Below are positions 41,379-50,063 of a stretch of DNA of 64,000 nucleotides, in pieces (position 1 is the first letter of the stretch; each line of letters starts with the position of its first letter). The translations under genes were made by a program, and so were the position numbers. The stretch is from contig NZ_BMTD01000009.1 of NCBI RefSeq assembly GCF_014649495.1, forward strand, positions 300,516-364,515, given 5' to 3'. Below the pieces are notes generated by a model. It had not been told where the DNA came from. It was given only the letters and a program-made list of their open reading frames with translations, and made no database searches. The stretch is from Streptomyces filipinensis (GTDB lineage Bacteria; Actinomycetota; Actinomycetes; Streptomycetales; Streptomycetaceae).

Positions 41379-43069
41379 GCGGCCAGGTCCTCGTCCGTGA
41401 GCTTGGCGAACAGCACCGGCGGGACCGTGAACGGCGTGCCGGCCGGGACGGCGGCGAGGGCCTTCGCCTCGGCCCGGGTCACCCAGACGGCGGTGTCGTC
41501 CTGGAGCGAGAAGGCCTGGCGCATGGCGGCGGACGTGGCCGGGATCAGCGGCTCCGAGACCACCGCGTACAGGTGGATCAGATTCATCGCCGTACGCAGG
41601 GTGAGGGCCGCCGCGTCCTGGTCGGTCTTGATCTGCAGCCAGGGGGCCTTCTCCTCCAGGTAGGAGTTGCCGGCCGACCACAGGGCACGCAGGGCCGCGG
41701 CGGCCTTGCGGAACTGCAGCGCCTCCATGTGCTCCTCGTACTCGGCGAGCAGCCGGGCGATCTCCTCGCCGAGCCGGGCCTCCGCCACACCGGGCTCCCC
41801 GCCGGCCGGGACCTCCTCGCCGAAGCGCTTCTTCGAGAAGGACAGCACACGGTTGACGAAGTTGCCGAGGGTGTCGGCGAGGTCCTTGTTGACCGTGGCG
41901 GTGAAGTGCTCCCAGGTGAAGGACGAGTCGTCCGACTCCGGGGCGTTGGCGATCAGGAAGTAGCGCCAGTAGTCGGCGGGCAGGATGTCCAGGGCCTGGT
42001 CGGTGAAGACGCCCCGCTTCTGCGAGGTGGAGAACTTCCCGCCGTAGTACGTCAGCCAGTTGAAGGCCTTGACGTAGTCGACCATCTTCCAGGGCTCGCG
42101 GATGCCGAGTTCCGTGGCCGGGAACATCACCGTGTGGAAGGGGACGTTGTCCTTGGCCATGAACTCCGTGTACCGGACGGGGTTCTCGCCGCGGTCCGCC
42201 TCGTACCACCAGGACTTCCAGTCGCGGTTGTCCGGGTCCTGGTCGGCCCATTCCTTCGTCGCGCCGATGTACTCGATCGGGGCGTCGAACCACACGTAGA
42301 AGACCTTGCCCTCGGCGGCCAGCTCCGGCCAGGTGTCGGCCGGGACCGGGACGCCCCAGTCCAGGTCACGGGTGATCGCACGGTCGTGCAGGCCCTCGGT
42401 CAGCCACTTGTGGGCGATGGAGGAGGCCAGCTGCGGCCAGTCCTTGTCGTGCCGGGCGACCCACTCGCGGACCTCGTTCTCCAGCTTCGACTGGAGCAGG
42501 AAGAGGTGCTTGGTCTCGCGGACCTCCAGGTCCGTGGAACCGGAGATCGCCGAGCGCGGGTCGATCAGGTCGGTCGGGTCCAGGACGCGGGTGCAGTTCT
42601 CGCACTGGTCACCGCGGGCCTTGTCGTAGCCGCAGTGCGGGCAGGTGCCCTCGACATAGCGGTCGGGCAGGAAGCGGCCGTCGGCCGGGCTGTACACCTG
42701 GCGGATCGCCCGCTCCTCGATGAAGCCGTTCTCGTTCAGCTTGCGGGCGAAGTGCTGGGTGATCTCGCGGTTCTGCGGGGAGGAGCTGCGGCCGAAGTAG
42801 TCGAACGCGAGGGCGAAGCCGTCGTAGACCGCCTTCTGGGCGTCGTGCGCCTGGGCGCAGAAGGCGTCGACCGGGAGACCCTGCTCCTTCGCGGCCAGTT
42901 CTGCGGGGGTGCCGTGCTCGTCCGTCGCGCAGATGTACAGGACGTCGTGGCCGCGCTGGCGGAGGTAGCGGGAGTACACGTCCGCCGGGAGCATGGACCC
43001 CACCATGTTGCCCAGGTGCTTGATCCCGTTGATGTACGGAAGGGCGCTGGTGATGAGGTGTCGAGCCAT
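41345..43069 (-). CDS. metG: Methionyl-tRNA synthetase
   Basis: 574-aa class I synthetase that charges initiator and elongator tRNA-Met. The HIGH signature appears as KHLGNM in PYINGIKHLGNMVGS. The connective peptide carries a zinc knuckle (CPHCGYDKARGDQCENC). The KMSKS loop is degenerate (KFSTSQKRG), as in other actinobacterial MetRS. The C-terminal anticodon helix bundle ends the protein, and no extra tRNA-binding EMAP domain is present. ATG 43069 follows GGGAGCAGC. A terminator at 41290-41325 closes it. Confidence 0.97.
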   Translation of the reverse strand: MARHLITSALPYINGIKHLGNMVGSMLPADVYSRYLRQRGHDVLYICATDEHGTPAELAAKEQGLPVDAFCAQAHDAQKAVYDGFALAFDYFGRSSSPQNREITQHFARKLNENGFIEERAIRQVYSPADGRFLPDRYVEGTCPHCGYDKARGDQCENCTRVLDPTDLIDPRSAISGSTDLEVRETKHLFLLQSKLENEVREWVARHDKDWPQLASSIAHKWLTEGLHDRAITRDLDWGVPVPADTWPELAAEGKVFYVWFDAPIEYIGATKEWADQDPDNRDWKSWWYEADRGENPVRYTEFMAKDNVPFHTVMFPATELGIREPWKMVDYVKAFNWLTYYGGKFSTSQKRGVFTDQALDILPADYWRYFLIANAPESDDSSFTWEHFTATVNKDLADTLGNFVNRVLSFSKKRFGEEVPAGGEPGVAEARLGEEIARLLAEYEEHMEALQFRKAAAALRALWSAGNSYLEEKAPWLQIKTDQDAAALTLRTAMNLIHLYAVVSEPLIPATSAAMRQAFSLQDDTAVWVTRAEAKALAAVPAGTPFTVPPVLFAKLTDEDLAAYKERFGGEEG

Positions 43070-43132
43070 CGTGGCTGCTCCCAGGTCGCGTTTTCTGCGG
43101 TTTCGAACCTTGAAATCGTAGCCGACAGGGGT

Positions 43133-43175
43133 GGGCCGCCCGCTTCCCGTTTTGCAGGGTGGGAAGGGGCGGCCC
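43133..43175 (-). terminator. Terminator of the VWA protein gene
   Basis: Stem GGGCCGCCC-CTTCCC paired with GGGAAG-GGGCGGCCC, one bulged G, 12-nt loop. It lies between the VWA gene and metG, both on the minus strand. Confidence 0.85.
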
Positions 43176-43201
43176 GAGGGGCTGCCTACGGTGACTGCGC
43201 G

Positions 43202-44797
43202 TTACGGACGCCAGTCGGCGAGTACGCCCTCGTAGAGCTCGGCGTCGGTCAGCTCGCGGGGGGTGGGGCCCGCGTGGAAGAAGGACGCGTTGCCGGTCTT
43301 CAGCTTGCGGAGGTAGTCGAAGGCCTTGTTGTCGTGGTCACCGAAGGCGACGAAGGAGAAGAAGAGGCCGGGGTGGGACTCGGCCGCCGCCGTGAGGGAC
43401 TGGGTCGCGGGGGTCTTCGCGTCCGGGGCGCCGTCGGTCTGGAAGACCACGAGGGCGGGGGTGCGGGGGGTCGCGTGCTGGTCCGTGTGCTTGTCGTAGT
43501 GGGCGAGTACGGCTTCCACGGCGGCGTGGTAGCTGGTACGGCCCATACGGCCGAGGCCGGCGTGGACGTCGTCGATCTTGGTCTCGTGGTCCGGGGTGAG
43601 GGTGAGGTCGGTGGTGCCGTCGACCTCCGTGGAGAAGAAGACGACGTGGACCGTGGCGTCGGGGTCCAGGTGGGCGGCGAGGGCCAGGGTCTGGTCGGCG
43701 AGGGCCTGGGCGGAGCCGTCCTTGTAGTACGGGCGCATGCTCGCGGAGCGGTCCAGAACGAGGTAGAGCTTCGCTCGGGTGCCGGTGAGGTCGGTCTTCT
43801 TGAGGGTGGCTGTGGCGGCCTTGTAGGCGGCGGCGAGGGCGGGGGTGCGGGACTTGACCCTGGTGAGGGGGGTGGCGGGGGTCGGCTTCCGCGTGGCGTC
43901 GGCGGGTGCGGGTGCGGGTGCCTGCGGCTCCGGGTCCTTCGCCTCGGCTTCGCCTTCGGCGGGGTTCTCGTTCCCACCCGCACCACCCGTGCGGGTTTCG
44001 TCGTCGGGTGCGGGTGGCCCCTGCGGGGCGTCCTCGCCGTCGGCGGCCGGCGGCGCGCTCGCCACCTCGGCCTCCGGCTCCGCCTGATTCTCGGGCCGGG
44101 CCTTCTCCTCGACCGGGGCCTCGGGCTCCGTGGGCGACTCGGCGGGCTGTTCCTCGACCTGGGCCTCGGGCTCCGGCTTCTCCTCGGGCTCCGGCTCTGC
44201 GAGTGTCTCGGCGGCTGTCTCGGTGGCCTCGGGCTCGGGCTGGGTGGGGGTCTCGGCGGTTGCCTCGGTGAGCTCGGGCTCGGGCTGGGTGGGGGTCTCG
44301 GCGGTTGCCTCGGTGAGCTCGGGCTCGGGCTGGGTGGGGGTCTCGGCTGCTGCCTCGGTGAGCTCGGGCTCGGGCTCGGTGGAGGTCTCGGGCTCTTCCG
44401 GGGTGGCAGGTTCCGGGTGGAGGTTGTCCTCCGTGGGTTCCGACGGGCGCGGTACCTGGACGTTGTTGAAGGCCGCCGACACCAGTTCGTGCTCGTTGGG
44501 CGCCGAGCGGCGGGGCTCGGGGACGGTGGGCGTCGAGCCTTGGGGCTCAGGGGTGTTGGGGGTCTCCGCGGTCTCCGCCGTCTCCGCCGTCTCCGCGGTC
44601 TCCGGGGTCTCGAGGGACTCGGAGGGCTTGGCGGGCTCGGAGGGCTTGGAGGGTTCGGGGAGCCTGGAGGGCTCGGGGGTTTCCGGGGCGGGAGGTGTGG
44701 GCGGTTGCGCCGGCAGGCGGTCCGCACCCTCTGCCTCGGCGGCGCGCGCCTTGCGTGAGCGGCCGAATGCGTTCCGCAGGAGAGTGAGAATGCCCAT
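43202..44797 (-). CDS. VWA-domain protein with long Pro/Glu-rich N-terminal repeat region
   Basis: 531-aa cytoplasmic protein. The first ~300 residues are low-complexity Pro/Glu/Thr/Ala sequence, including four 15-residue units of the type PEPELTEATAETPTQ and an ETA triplet array. The C-terminal domain (about 325-530) is a von Willebrand factor A fold with an intact metal site, DRSASM (DxSxS), and later Thr/Asp positions (GRTSYHAAVEAV, FQTDGAPDAKT). This VWA type (TerF/YegL-like) is found with tellurite-resistance proteins in Streptomyces, but no ter genes are adjacent. It probably binds a protein partner. Confidence 0.85.
   Translation of the reverse strand: MGILTLLRNAFGRSRKARAAEAEGADRLPAQPPTPPAPETPEPSRLPEPSKPSEPAKPSESLETPETAETAETAETAETPNTPEPQGSTPTVPEPRRSAPNEHELVSAAFNNVQVPRPSEPTEDNLHPEPATPEEPETSTEPEPELTEAAAETPTQPEPELTEATAETPTQPEPELTEATAETPTQPEPEATETAAETLAEPEPEEKPEPEAQVEEQPAESPTEPEAPVEEKARPENQAEPEAEVASAPPAADGEDAPQGPPAPDDETRTGGAGGNENPAEGEAEAKDPEPQAPAPAPADATRKPTPATPLTRVKSRTPALAAAYKAATATLKKTDLTGTRAKLYLVLDRSASMRPYYKDGSAQALADQTLALAAHLDPDATVHVVFFSTEVDGTTDLTLTPDHETKIDDVHAGLGRMGRTSYHAAVEAVLAHYDKHTDQHATPRTPALVVFQTDGAPDAKTPATQSLTAAAESHPGLFFSFVAFGDHDNKAFDYLRKLKTGNASFFHAGPTPRELTDAELYEGVLADWRP
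44195..44374. repeat. 45-bp tandem repeat in the VWA protein gene, four units
   Basis: Units at 44330, 44285, 44240 (near identical) and 44195 (degenerate), each encoding 15 residues (PEPELTEATAETPTQ type). Confidence 0.88.
44562..44615. repeat. 9-bp tandem repeat in the VWA protein gene
   Basis: About six GTCTCCGCS units, encoding ETA repeats on the minus strand. Confidence 0.8.
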
Positions 44798-44868
44798 GTG
44801 CGCAACCCTTCGTGAGCTGATGCCCGTCGATCCCTGGCCAGGACGGACACGTAAGGTTAGCGAAGCGG

Positions 44869-46812
44869 TCAGTGGGGGGAAGCGAGCGACCGGGCCGCCG
44901 CGACTTCCTGGCGGAGCGGCTCCAGCACACTGCCGGCCGGACCAGCGAGATCCGTGCGGACCGGTGTCAGGGTCTCGGCGTCGCGTACGCCCTCCGACAG
45001 CTCCCGGAGCTGCAGGGAGATCTGGGCGACCTCGGCCGTGGACGGGGGCTGCGCCCCGTGGCCGACCCGGACGCGGGCCGCCGTCGTCGCGTCGACGATA
45101 CGTTCCACCGCCACGACCAGCGGCCACCAGGCTGCGGCGCGACGACCGGTCGGCGGTGGCTCGGTCAGCGCCCGCTGGAACTCCGTGCGGATCACCGACA
45201 GGTCGCGGTAGAGGCGGCGGCGCATGCGGGCCCTGGCGGCGGGGTCGTCGGCCGGGGCGAAGGCCGTCTCCACGTACGTCGCCGTGTCCGCCACCGCGTC
45301 GGCCAGGTGGTCGCCGACGCGGGTGCGCCAGCTCTCGGGCCACAGGAGGTAGCCGGCGGTCAGGGCGATGGCGCAGCCCAGCAGCGAGTCCGCCAGACGG
45401 GGCAGCAGCAGTGCCGTGCCCTGGTGGTTCAGGATGTGGGACAGGAGGAGGATCACCGGGGTGATCGCCGCGGTCTGGTAGCCGTAGCCGCGCGGGGTCA
45501 GGGCGGGGATCAGCGGGGCCAGCACCAGCATCACCGGCACGTCCCACCAGCCCAGCGGGACCTCCGCCAGGACCACCGCCGCGATCACCAGGCCCGCCAC
45601 CGTGCCGAGGGCGCGCAGCAGGGCGCGCGAGAAGACCGAACCGAAGTCCGGCTTCAGGACGAAGGTGATCGTCAGGGCCACCCAGTAGGAGCGCGGCACC
45701 GGGATCAGGGAGACGAGGGCCTGGGCGATGCCGATGCAGACCGCGAGGCGCAGGCCGTAGCGCCAGGAGTTGGCGGAGAGCACGACGTTGCGGGCCGCTC
45801 GCGCCGTGCGGATGCCGAGTGCCGCGGGGCGGCCCAGGCGGTCGTCGATGCCCCGGGGGTCGACGTCGGGGGTGGTGACGACCTCGGCCGTGTGGCGCAG
45901 GGCGTGGTCCACCGCACGGGCGGTCTCCGTCACCGGTACCGGGAGGTCGAGCGCTATCGGGCCCGTGTACCCGGTTTCGACGGCCTGCGCCAGGTGGTGG
46001 AGCGCCTCGGGGATCCGCTGCGGAAGGGGGCGGCCGGCCAGGTGGGCGGCGGGGGCGGCCTCCACCACGGGCGTGATGGCGTTCAACTGGGCGAGCAGAC
46101 GGGTCGGTTCGACGCTGCGGCCGTGCTGGCGGGCGCGCCGGCCCAGGATCAGGTCGTAGGACTGGTTGAGGGACTGGGTGACGGCACGGCGGGCGTCGTC
46201 GTACTCCTCGGTGCGGTCCGTGCCGGCCACGGCGAGGAGCGTGGCGGCCGTGCGGTAGGTGGCGGCCACCGCCGTGCGTTCCGGCACGCCGGAGCGCACC
46301 GGCCAGGCCAGCAGGGCCAGCAGGAGGACCAGCAGGCCGCCGCCGGTCATCAGGGCCGGGGCCAGCCACCAGGGCCGGGGCAGCGGGAGGCCGGCGCCCA
46401 CCACGCAGTTCAGCAGCAGGAGCAGGCCGGAGACCGACGCCACCGCGCCGATCGTCGAGATCATGCCGGACAGCAGCGCGACGCCGGTGACGGCCACGAC
46501 CGCGTACCAGCCGTGGCCGTACACCAGCGTGCCCAGCGTCACGCCGACCGCGCCGAAGAGCTGCGGGACGGCGATGTTGAGGATGCGCAGGCGGTAGGCG
46601 TCGGCGGTGTCGCCGATGACGCCGGACAGGGCGCCCATGGAGGCGAGGGCGCCGTACGCCGGGTATCCGGTGGCCAGGCCGATCGCGAGGGGGAGGGCCA
46701 TGGCCACGGCGGCGCGGGCGACGGCGGCCTTGTTGACGGGGGCCTGCTGGGGGCGGAGGTTCCGGACCAGCCAGTCGGGAGGGGTGAGGCCGATGGGGAA
46801 CTCGCGCGACAT
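44869..46812 (-). CDS. FUSC-family integral membrane protein
   Basis: 647-aa membrane protein with two clusters of about six helices (residues ~30-180 and ~350-490), each followed by a soluble helical part. The first starts AVARAAVAMALPLAIGLATGYPAYGALASMG and the second SWRYGLRLAVCIGIAQALVSLIPVPRSYWVALT, the FUSC duplication. Relatives are aromatic-acid exporters (AaeB-like) or are uncharacterised. ATG 46812 lies behind GATAAT at leaderless spacing. It starts 38 bp after the EEP gene stop on the same strand but seems to have its own promoter. Confidence 0.9.
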   Translation of the reverse strand: MSREFPIGLTPPDWLVRNLRPQQAPVNKAAVARAAVAMALPLAIGLATGYPAYGALASMGALSGVIGDTADAYRLRILNIAVPQLFGAVGVTLGTLVYGHGWYAVVAVTGVALLSGMISTIGAVASVSGLLLLLNCVVGAGLPLPRPWWLAPALMTGGGLLVLLLALLAWPVRSGVPERTAVAATYRTAATLLAVAGTDRTEEYDDARRAVTQSLNQSYDLILGRRARQHGRSVEPTRLLAQLNAITPVVEAAPAAHLAGRPLPQRIPEALHHLAQAVETGYTGPIALDLPVPVTETARAVDHALRHTAEVVTTPDVDPRGIDDRLGRPAALGIRTARAARNVVLSANSWRYGLRLAVCIGIAQALVSLIPVPRSYWVALTITFVLKPDFGSVFSRALLRALGTVAGLVIAAVVLAEVPLGWWDVPVMLVLAPLIPALTPRGYGYQTAAITPVILLLSHILNHQGTALLLPRLADSLLGCAIALTAGYLLWPESWRTRVGDHLADAVADTATYVETAFAPADDPAARARMRRRLYRDLSVIRTEFQRALTEPPPTGRRAAAWWPLVVAVERIVDATTAARVRVGHGAQPPSTAEVAQISLQLRELSEGVRDAETLTPVRTDLAGPAGSVLEPLRQEVAAARSLASPH

Positions 46813-46818
46813 GCCGCC

Positions 46819-46824
46819 ATTATC
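46819..46824 (-). promoter_or_regulatory. Leaderless -10 element of the FUSC gene
   Basis: GATAAT on the minus strand lies 6 nt before ATG 46812, preceded by T (TGATAAT). No Shine-Dalgarno sequence. Confidence 0.5.
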
Positions 46825-46850
46825 ACCGGCCCGCCGCTCTCCCCCCGGCG

Positions 46851-47807
46851 TCATCCGCGCTGGTGGAGGGTGAGATCCACGACGAGGGCGCGGTGGTCGG
46901 TGCCGGCCACGCGCAGGAAGCGGGCCTCGGTCGCGGTGAAGTCCGGGGAGAGCAGGACGTGGTCGATCTGGGCGCCGATGACGGAGGCGGTGCGCGCGGG
47001 CCAGCTGGCGATGCGGTCGTCTCCGGCGAGGCGTGCGGCGTCGGTCAGACCGGTGTCGAGGATGCGGCGCAGGGCCGCGTGGTCCTCGGTGGCGTTGAAG
47101 TCGCCGGCGAGGATGGTGGGCGTGCGGGTGTCGGCGGCCGCGAAGGCGCGCAGCCTGCCGAGCTCGCGGTGCCACAGGCCGATCTGCTGGGGCAGCGGCG
47201 GCATGGGGTGGGCGAGTTGGAGGCGTACGGCGTGGCCGTGTACGTCGGCGACGGCGCCGGGCATGCCCATCGTGCCGCGCACGCCCGCGGTGGGCCGCAG
47301 CGGGAAGCGGCTGAGGATGAGGGAGCCGTGCGAACCGGCCGCGCGGACCGCCTGCCGGTACGGGTAGGCGGTCCCGAAGTCGCCCTCCAGCGCGGCCCGG
47401 CAGGTGTCCTCGCACTCCTCGACGAAGACGACGTCCGGGCGCAGGCCGCGGATCCGCGGGACCAGGGCGGGGGCGCCGCGCCCGAACTCCACGTTGGAGG
47501 TCAGCACGCGCAGCGTGGCGAGCGGCGGACCGCCGGGCTCGGTGACCTTGCCGTACGGCTCCAGGTACCAGGCGAGCAGGCCGAGTACGGCGATCCCGCA
47601 CACCAGGCCCGGCCACCAGCGGGCGAGCAGCGCGCACAGCAGCGCGAAGCCGGTCGGCACGAGCAGCCAGGGCAGGAAGGCGAGCAGCTGGGGGACGGGG
47701 GTGACGCCGTCGGTGTCGGCGATCCGGCAGCCGACCACCACACCGACTCCGGCGAGCAGCAGTCCGGCACACCAGGCGCCGAGCCTGCGTCCGGGGCGTC
47801 GGTTCAC
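46851..47807 (-). CDS. Membrane-anchored endonuclease/exonuclease/phosphatase family protein
   Basis: 318-aa protein with three N-terminal helices (LGAWCAGLLLAGVGVVVGC, LLAFLPWLLVPTGFALLCALLA, LVCGIAVLGLLAWYL) and a C-terminal EEP catalytic domain outside the membrane. The motifs are LTSNVEFG, VVFVEECEDTC (catalytic Glu), ILAGDFNATEDHA (GDFN) and GTDHRALVVDL (final DH). Members cleave phosphodiesters in nucleic acids, sphingolipids or inositol phosphates; an extracellular phosphodiesterase role is inferred. GTG 47807 is the start with best N-terminal charge pattern. Confidence 0.9.
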   Translation of the reverse strand: MNRRPGRRLGAWCAGLLLAGVGVVVGCRIADTDGVTPVPQLLAFLPWLLVPTGFALLCALLARWWPGLVCGIAVLGLLAWYLEPYGKVTEPGGPPLATLRVLTSNVEFGRGAPALVPRIRGLRPDVVFVEECEDTCRAALEGDFGTAYPYRQAVRAAGSHGSLILSRFPLRPTAGVRGTMGMPGAVADVHGHAVRLQLAHPMPPLPQQIGLWHRELGRLRAFAAADTRTPTILAGDFNATEDHAALRRILDTGLTDAARLAGDDRIASWPARTASVIGAQIDHVLLSPDFTATEARFLRVAGTDHRALVVDLTLHQRG

Positions 47808-47879
47808 GGGCCGAGCCTACGGGGGGCCGTCCGCCCGCGCCAGGACATCCGTGGGGCCGGGGGGCAACTCGACGACGCC

Positions 47880-47896
47880 GTCCACAGGTTGTGGAC
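47880..47896. promoter_or_regulatory. Inverted repeat upstream of the EEP gene
   Basis: GTCCACA-GGT-TGTGGAC, perfect 7-bp arms, about 73 bp upstream of the EEP start. It contains TGTGGACA, one base short of a DnaA box, and is equally consistent with a small hairpin or regulator site. Confidence 0.35.
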
Positions 47897-47939
47897 ACCG
47901 GCCCCGGGTGCGGTCGCGGGCTGTGGGCGGGGTGGGTCG

Positions 47940-48155
47940 TCCGTCCGCGCCGGGTTCACCCGCGTCGCTGGGGGGAACCCGGTGACGTCATCTGCAGGTT
48001 GTGGGCCCCGGTGCCGGTGCCGGTGCCGGTGCCGGTGCCGGTGCCGGTCCTCGTCCCGGTCCGGCCGCGGTCCCGGTCCCGGGTGCGTGTTCCGTCCGCG
48101 CCGGGTTCACCCGCGTCGCTGGAGGCAACCCAGGGACGTCATCTGCAGGTTGTGG
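47940..48155. repeat. 65-bp direct repeat (two copies, 151 bp apart) with GGTGCC microsatellite
   Basis: Copies at 47940-48004 and 48091-48155 differ at four bases; both end GACGTCATCTGCAGGTTGTGG. A third partial copy (CAGGTTGTGGACACCGG) lies at 47885. Between the copies are six perfect GGTGCC units (48010-48045). The right copy forms the last codons of the membrane protein gene at 48139, so the left copy looks like a duplicated 3' end. Confidence 0.88.
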
Positions 48156-49074
48156 ACACCGGTGGGGCCGGTGCCGGTGCGGGTGGGTCCGGGGCGGGGT
48201 GGTTCCGGGCCGGGTGGGCCGGCCGTGGCCGGCGGGTCAGCCATGCGGCCAGGGCCACCGTGAGGCCCAGGCCGAGCAGCAGCCAGGAGACCGTGCGCAG
48301 GGTGCTGGTGAGGGCGTCGTAGACCGCGCCGACGGCCGGGTGGGACACGCCTTCGGGCAGGTCGGCGAGGGTGAGGCCGCGGCCGACGGCCAGGGCCAGG
48401 GCGAGCAGCCCGCCGCCCAGGGCCGTGCCCAGCGCGGTCGCGGCGACGGCGCGGCGGCGGCGGACGGCCAGGGCGATTCCGGCGGCCGCGAAGGCGAGGG
48501 CCGCCGTCGGGAGCCAGAATCCGGCGACTTCGAGCACGTGGAACCCCTTCCGGAGGGAGGCCAGTCGGTCCGCCGGGAGCACGGACACCGCGGTGTGTTC
48601 CACCGGGATGCGGGCGGCGAGCGGCACATGGTCCCGGGTCAGCTGACGCTTCACCTGGTCGGTGACGGGGGCGAGGTCGACGGTGACCGGACGTCCGGCC
48701 GTGTCGCCGTCGTCGTCGCGCAGGGCGCGCAGGACCGCGTCGTGGGTGACCCGGTTGCCGGTGTCCCAGGCCAGCTGGAAAGCCTCGGTCTGGGTGAAGG
48801 AGCGCACCGCGTCGTGCACGAACGGGCGGACGGAGCCGTGCACCGGCCGGACGTCGAGGTGCTGGTCGACCGCGCGCAGGATGTCGTCACCGACCGTGTC
48901 CGCGACGGCCTCCCGCACGTCCGGGTCGGTGGCGAGCGGCGCCATCGCGGTGACGTACCGGCCCGTGTCGGTGAGCCCGTACGCCGCCCAGGCCGCCAGC
49001 GCGCCGAACGGCACGAGGGCGCAGGACAGGGCGAGGAGTACGGCCGACAGGGCGCTCCTGAGACGTGGGGGCAC
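48139..49074 (-). CDS. Integral membrane protein of unknown function
   Basis: 311-aa protein. One N-terminal helix (ALSAVLLALSCALVPFGALAAWAAYG), a long extracytoplasmic region (about 35-190: DVREAVADTVGDDILRAVDQHL, FVHDAVRSFTQTEAFQLAWDT) and three C-terminal helices (LPTAALAFAAAGIALAV, ALGTALGGGLLALALAVG, VSWLLLGLGLTVALAAWL), then a Pro/Ala tail. The VGTD/DRYV-type extracytoplasmic domain is common in actinobacterial membrane proteins without assigned function. GTG 49074 is tentative because no well-placed ribosome-binding site precedes it. Its last codons lie in the 65-bp direct repeat. Confidence 0.8.
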   Translation of the reverse strand: MPPRLRSALSAVLLALSCALVPFGALAAWAAYGLTDTGRYVTAMAPLATDPDVREAVADTVGDDILRAVDQHLDVRPVHGSVRPFVHDAVRSFTQTEAFQLAWDTGNRVTHDAVLRALRDDDGDTAGRPVTVDLAPVTDQVKRQLTRDHVPLAARIPVEHTAVSVLPADRLASLRKGFHVLEVAGFWLPTAALAFAAAGIALAVRRRRAVAATALGTALGGGLLALALAVGRGLTLADLPEGVSHPAVGAVYDALTSTLRTVSWLLLGLGLTVALAAWLTRRPRPAHPARNHPAPDPPAPAPAPPVSTTCR

Positions 49075-49364
49075 GCTTCCAGACAACGGCCCGCAGGGCG
49101 CGCACGCGAGCGGGGGGACTGCGTTCGGGCGACGGCCGGGCCGAACGGGTGTCCGCGCTCTCCGGTGGAGGGTTGACCCGAACGGGTGTTTCCTGGGGGG
49201 AGAAGGAGGCGATTGATGCGTACCACCACCCTCCCGCGGGGCTGCCACCACGTGTCGGCGGGGCCCCGCAACTGCGGCTGGAGCGGAAGTGGTTTCGCTC
49301 CTTCGCGCTCTCCGGCCCGTGGAGCCGGAACGTGACGGGGGTGAGGGAAGAGGGGAACAGGGGA
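49075..49364. other. Intergenic region without a supported gene
   Basis: Between the start of the membrane protein at 49074 and the terminator at 49365. It contains no frame with family similarity. Purine-rich stretches (GGGGGGAGAAGGAGG near 49195) could be a ribosome-binding site for a short frame, but no convincing protein follows. Confidence 0.4.
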
Positions 49365-49404
49365 GTGCACGGGCCCCGGCTCCGATCGGCCGGGGCCCGC
49401 GCAC
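49365..49404 (-). terminator. Terminator of the small membrane protein gene
   Basis: 16-bp stem GTGC-CGGGCCCCGGC paired with GCCGGGGCCCG-GCAC (one mismatch) with an 8-nt loop, just past the stop codon at 49426. Confidence 0.85.
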
Positions 49405-49425
49405 TTCCCGTCGCGGTCCGCGCGT

Positions 49426-49908
49426 TCAGCGCACGCGGTGGCCGAACGCGTCCTCGCGCGTGTAGTAGCGGTAGAAGAACGTGACGAAGGTGCACCCCGC
49501 GACGAGCAGCGACATCAGCACGGACCGCCACACCGAGTGGCCCGTCTGGATGTAGAGGAAGCCGAACGCGATACCGGCGAACGCCGTCCACAGCAGCGCG
49601 TGCAGTTCTCGTGGCATCCGCGGGGCCAGCGTCAGCAGGGCGATGCACACCACCGCGAACACCAGCGCGCTGATCCACCCGAGCAGCAGGTTCCCGCCGG
49701 TGATGGGCCCGCCCTGGCGGGCGTCGGCCGCGACCCAGTAGCCGTAGACGAGGCCCAGCACGACCGGGACGGCGATGTGGGCGATGCGATGGGTGCGCGC
49801 GTCGAAGACGTCGGGCGGGCGGGCGCGCCCCTCGGACGTCCGAGCCCCGATCTCCGGCCTGGTGCCGGCGCGGGGCACACCCCCGGGCGCGGGTGCCGCT
49901 TGAGCCAT
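49426..49908 (-). CDS. Four-helix membrane protein of unknown function
   Basis: 160-aa protein. A disordered Pro/Ala-rich N-terminus (about 1-45) precedes four helices (IAVPVVLGLVYGYWVAA, LLGWISALVFAVVCIALLTL, LLWTAFAGIAFGFLYI, SVLMSLLVAGCTFVTFFYRYY). No family or catalytic motif recognised. ATG 49908 is fixed by GAGGAG 6 nt upstream. It is divergent from the SpoIIE phosphatase gene at 50064. Confidence 0.82.
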   Translation of the reverse strand: MAQAAPAPGGVPRAGTRPEIGARTSEGRARPPDVFDARTHRIAHIAVPVVLGLVYGYWVAADARQGGPITGGNLLLGWISALVFAVVCIALLTLAPRMPRELHALLWTAFAGIAFGFLYIQTGHSVWRSVLMSLLVAGCTFVTFFYRYYTREDAFGHRVR

Positions 49909-50063
49909 GAGAGGACTCCTCTCTCTGCTTGCCCCCGCTTTCCAGAGCACACCGGGGGGCAGGGCCTGGCAAGTCGGCCAGGAGAGTGACGGGTGCCCGG
50001 ATGCGGCCGGTTCTCCCCCGTGTTTCGCTGGGAGACGCCGAGAAACCTGGAGGGCTGCCCGCC

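Noticed and set aside
41573..44758. 1061-codon forward open frame
   Set aside because: It lies opposite metG and the VWA gene, both with clear families and motifs. Its Arg/Gly/Val/Leu-rich sequence is what high-GC antisense frames produce.
47887..47898. DnaA-box-like TGTGGACA near the direct repeats
   Set aside because: Only single near-matches, no cluster and no dnaA or dnaN genes nearby, so not an origin.
47940..48155. Repeats considered as a CRISPR array
   Set aside because: Only two long copies, with no uniform spacers, and no cas genes.
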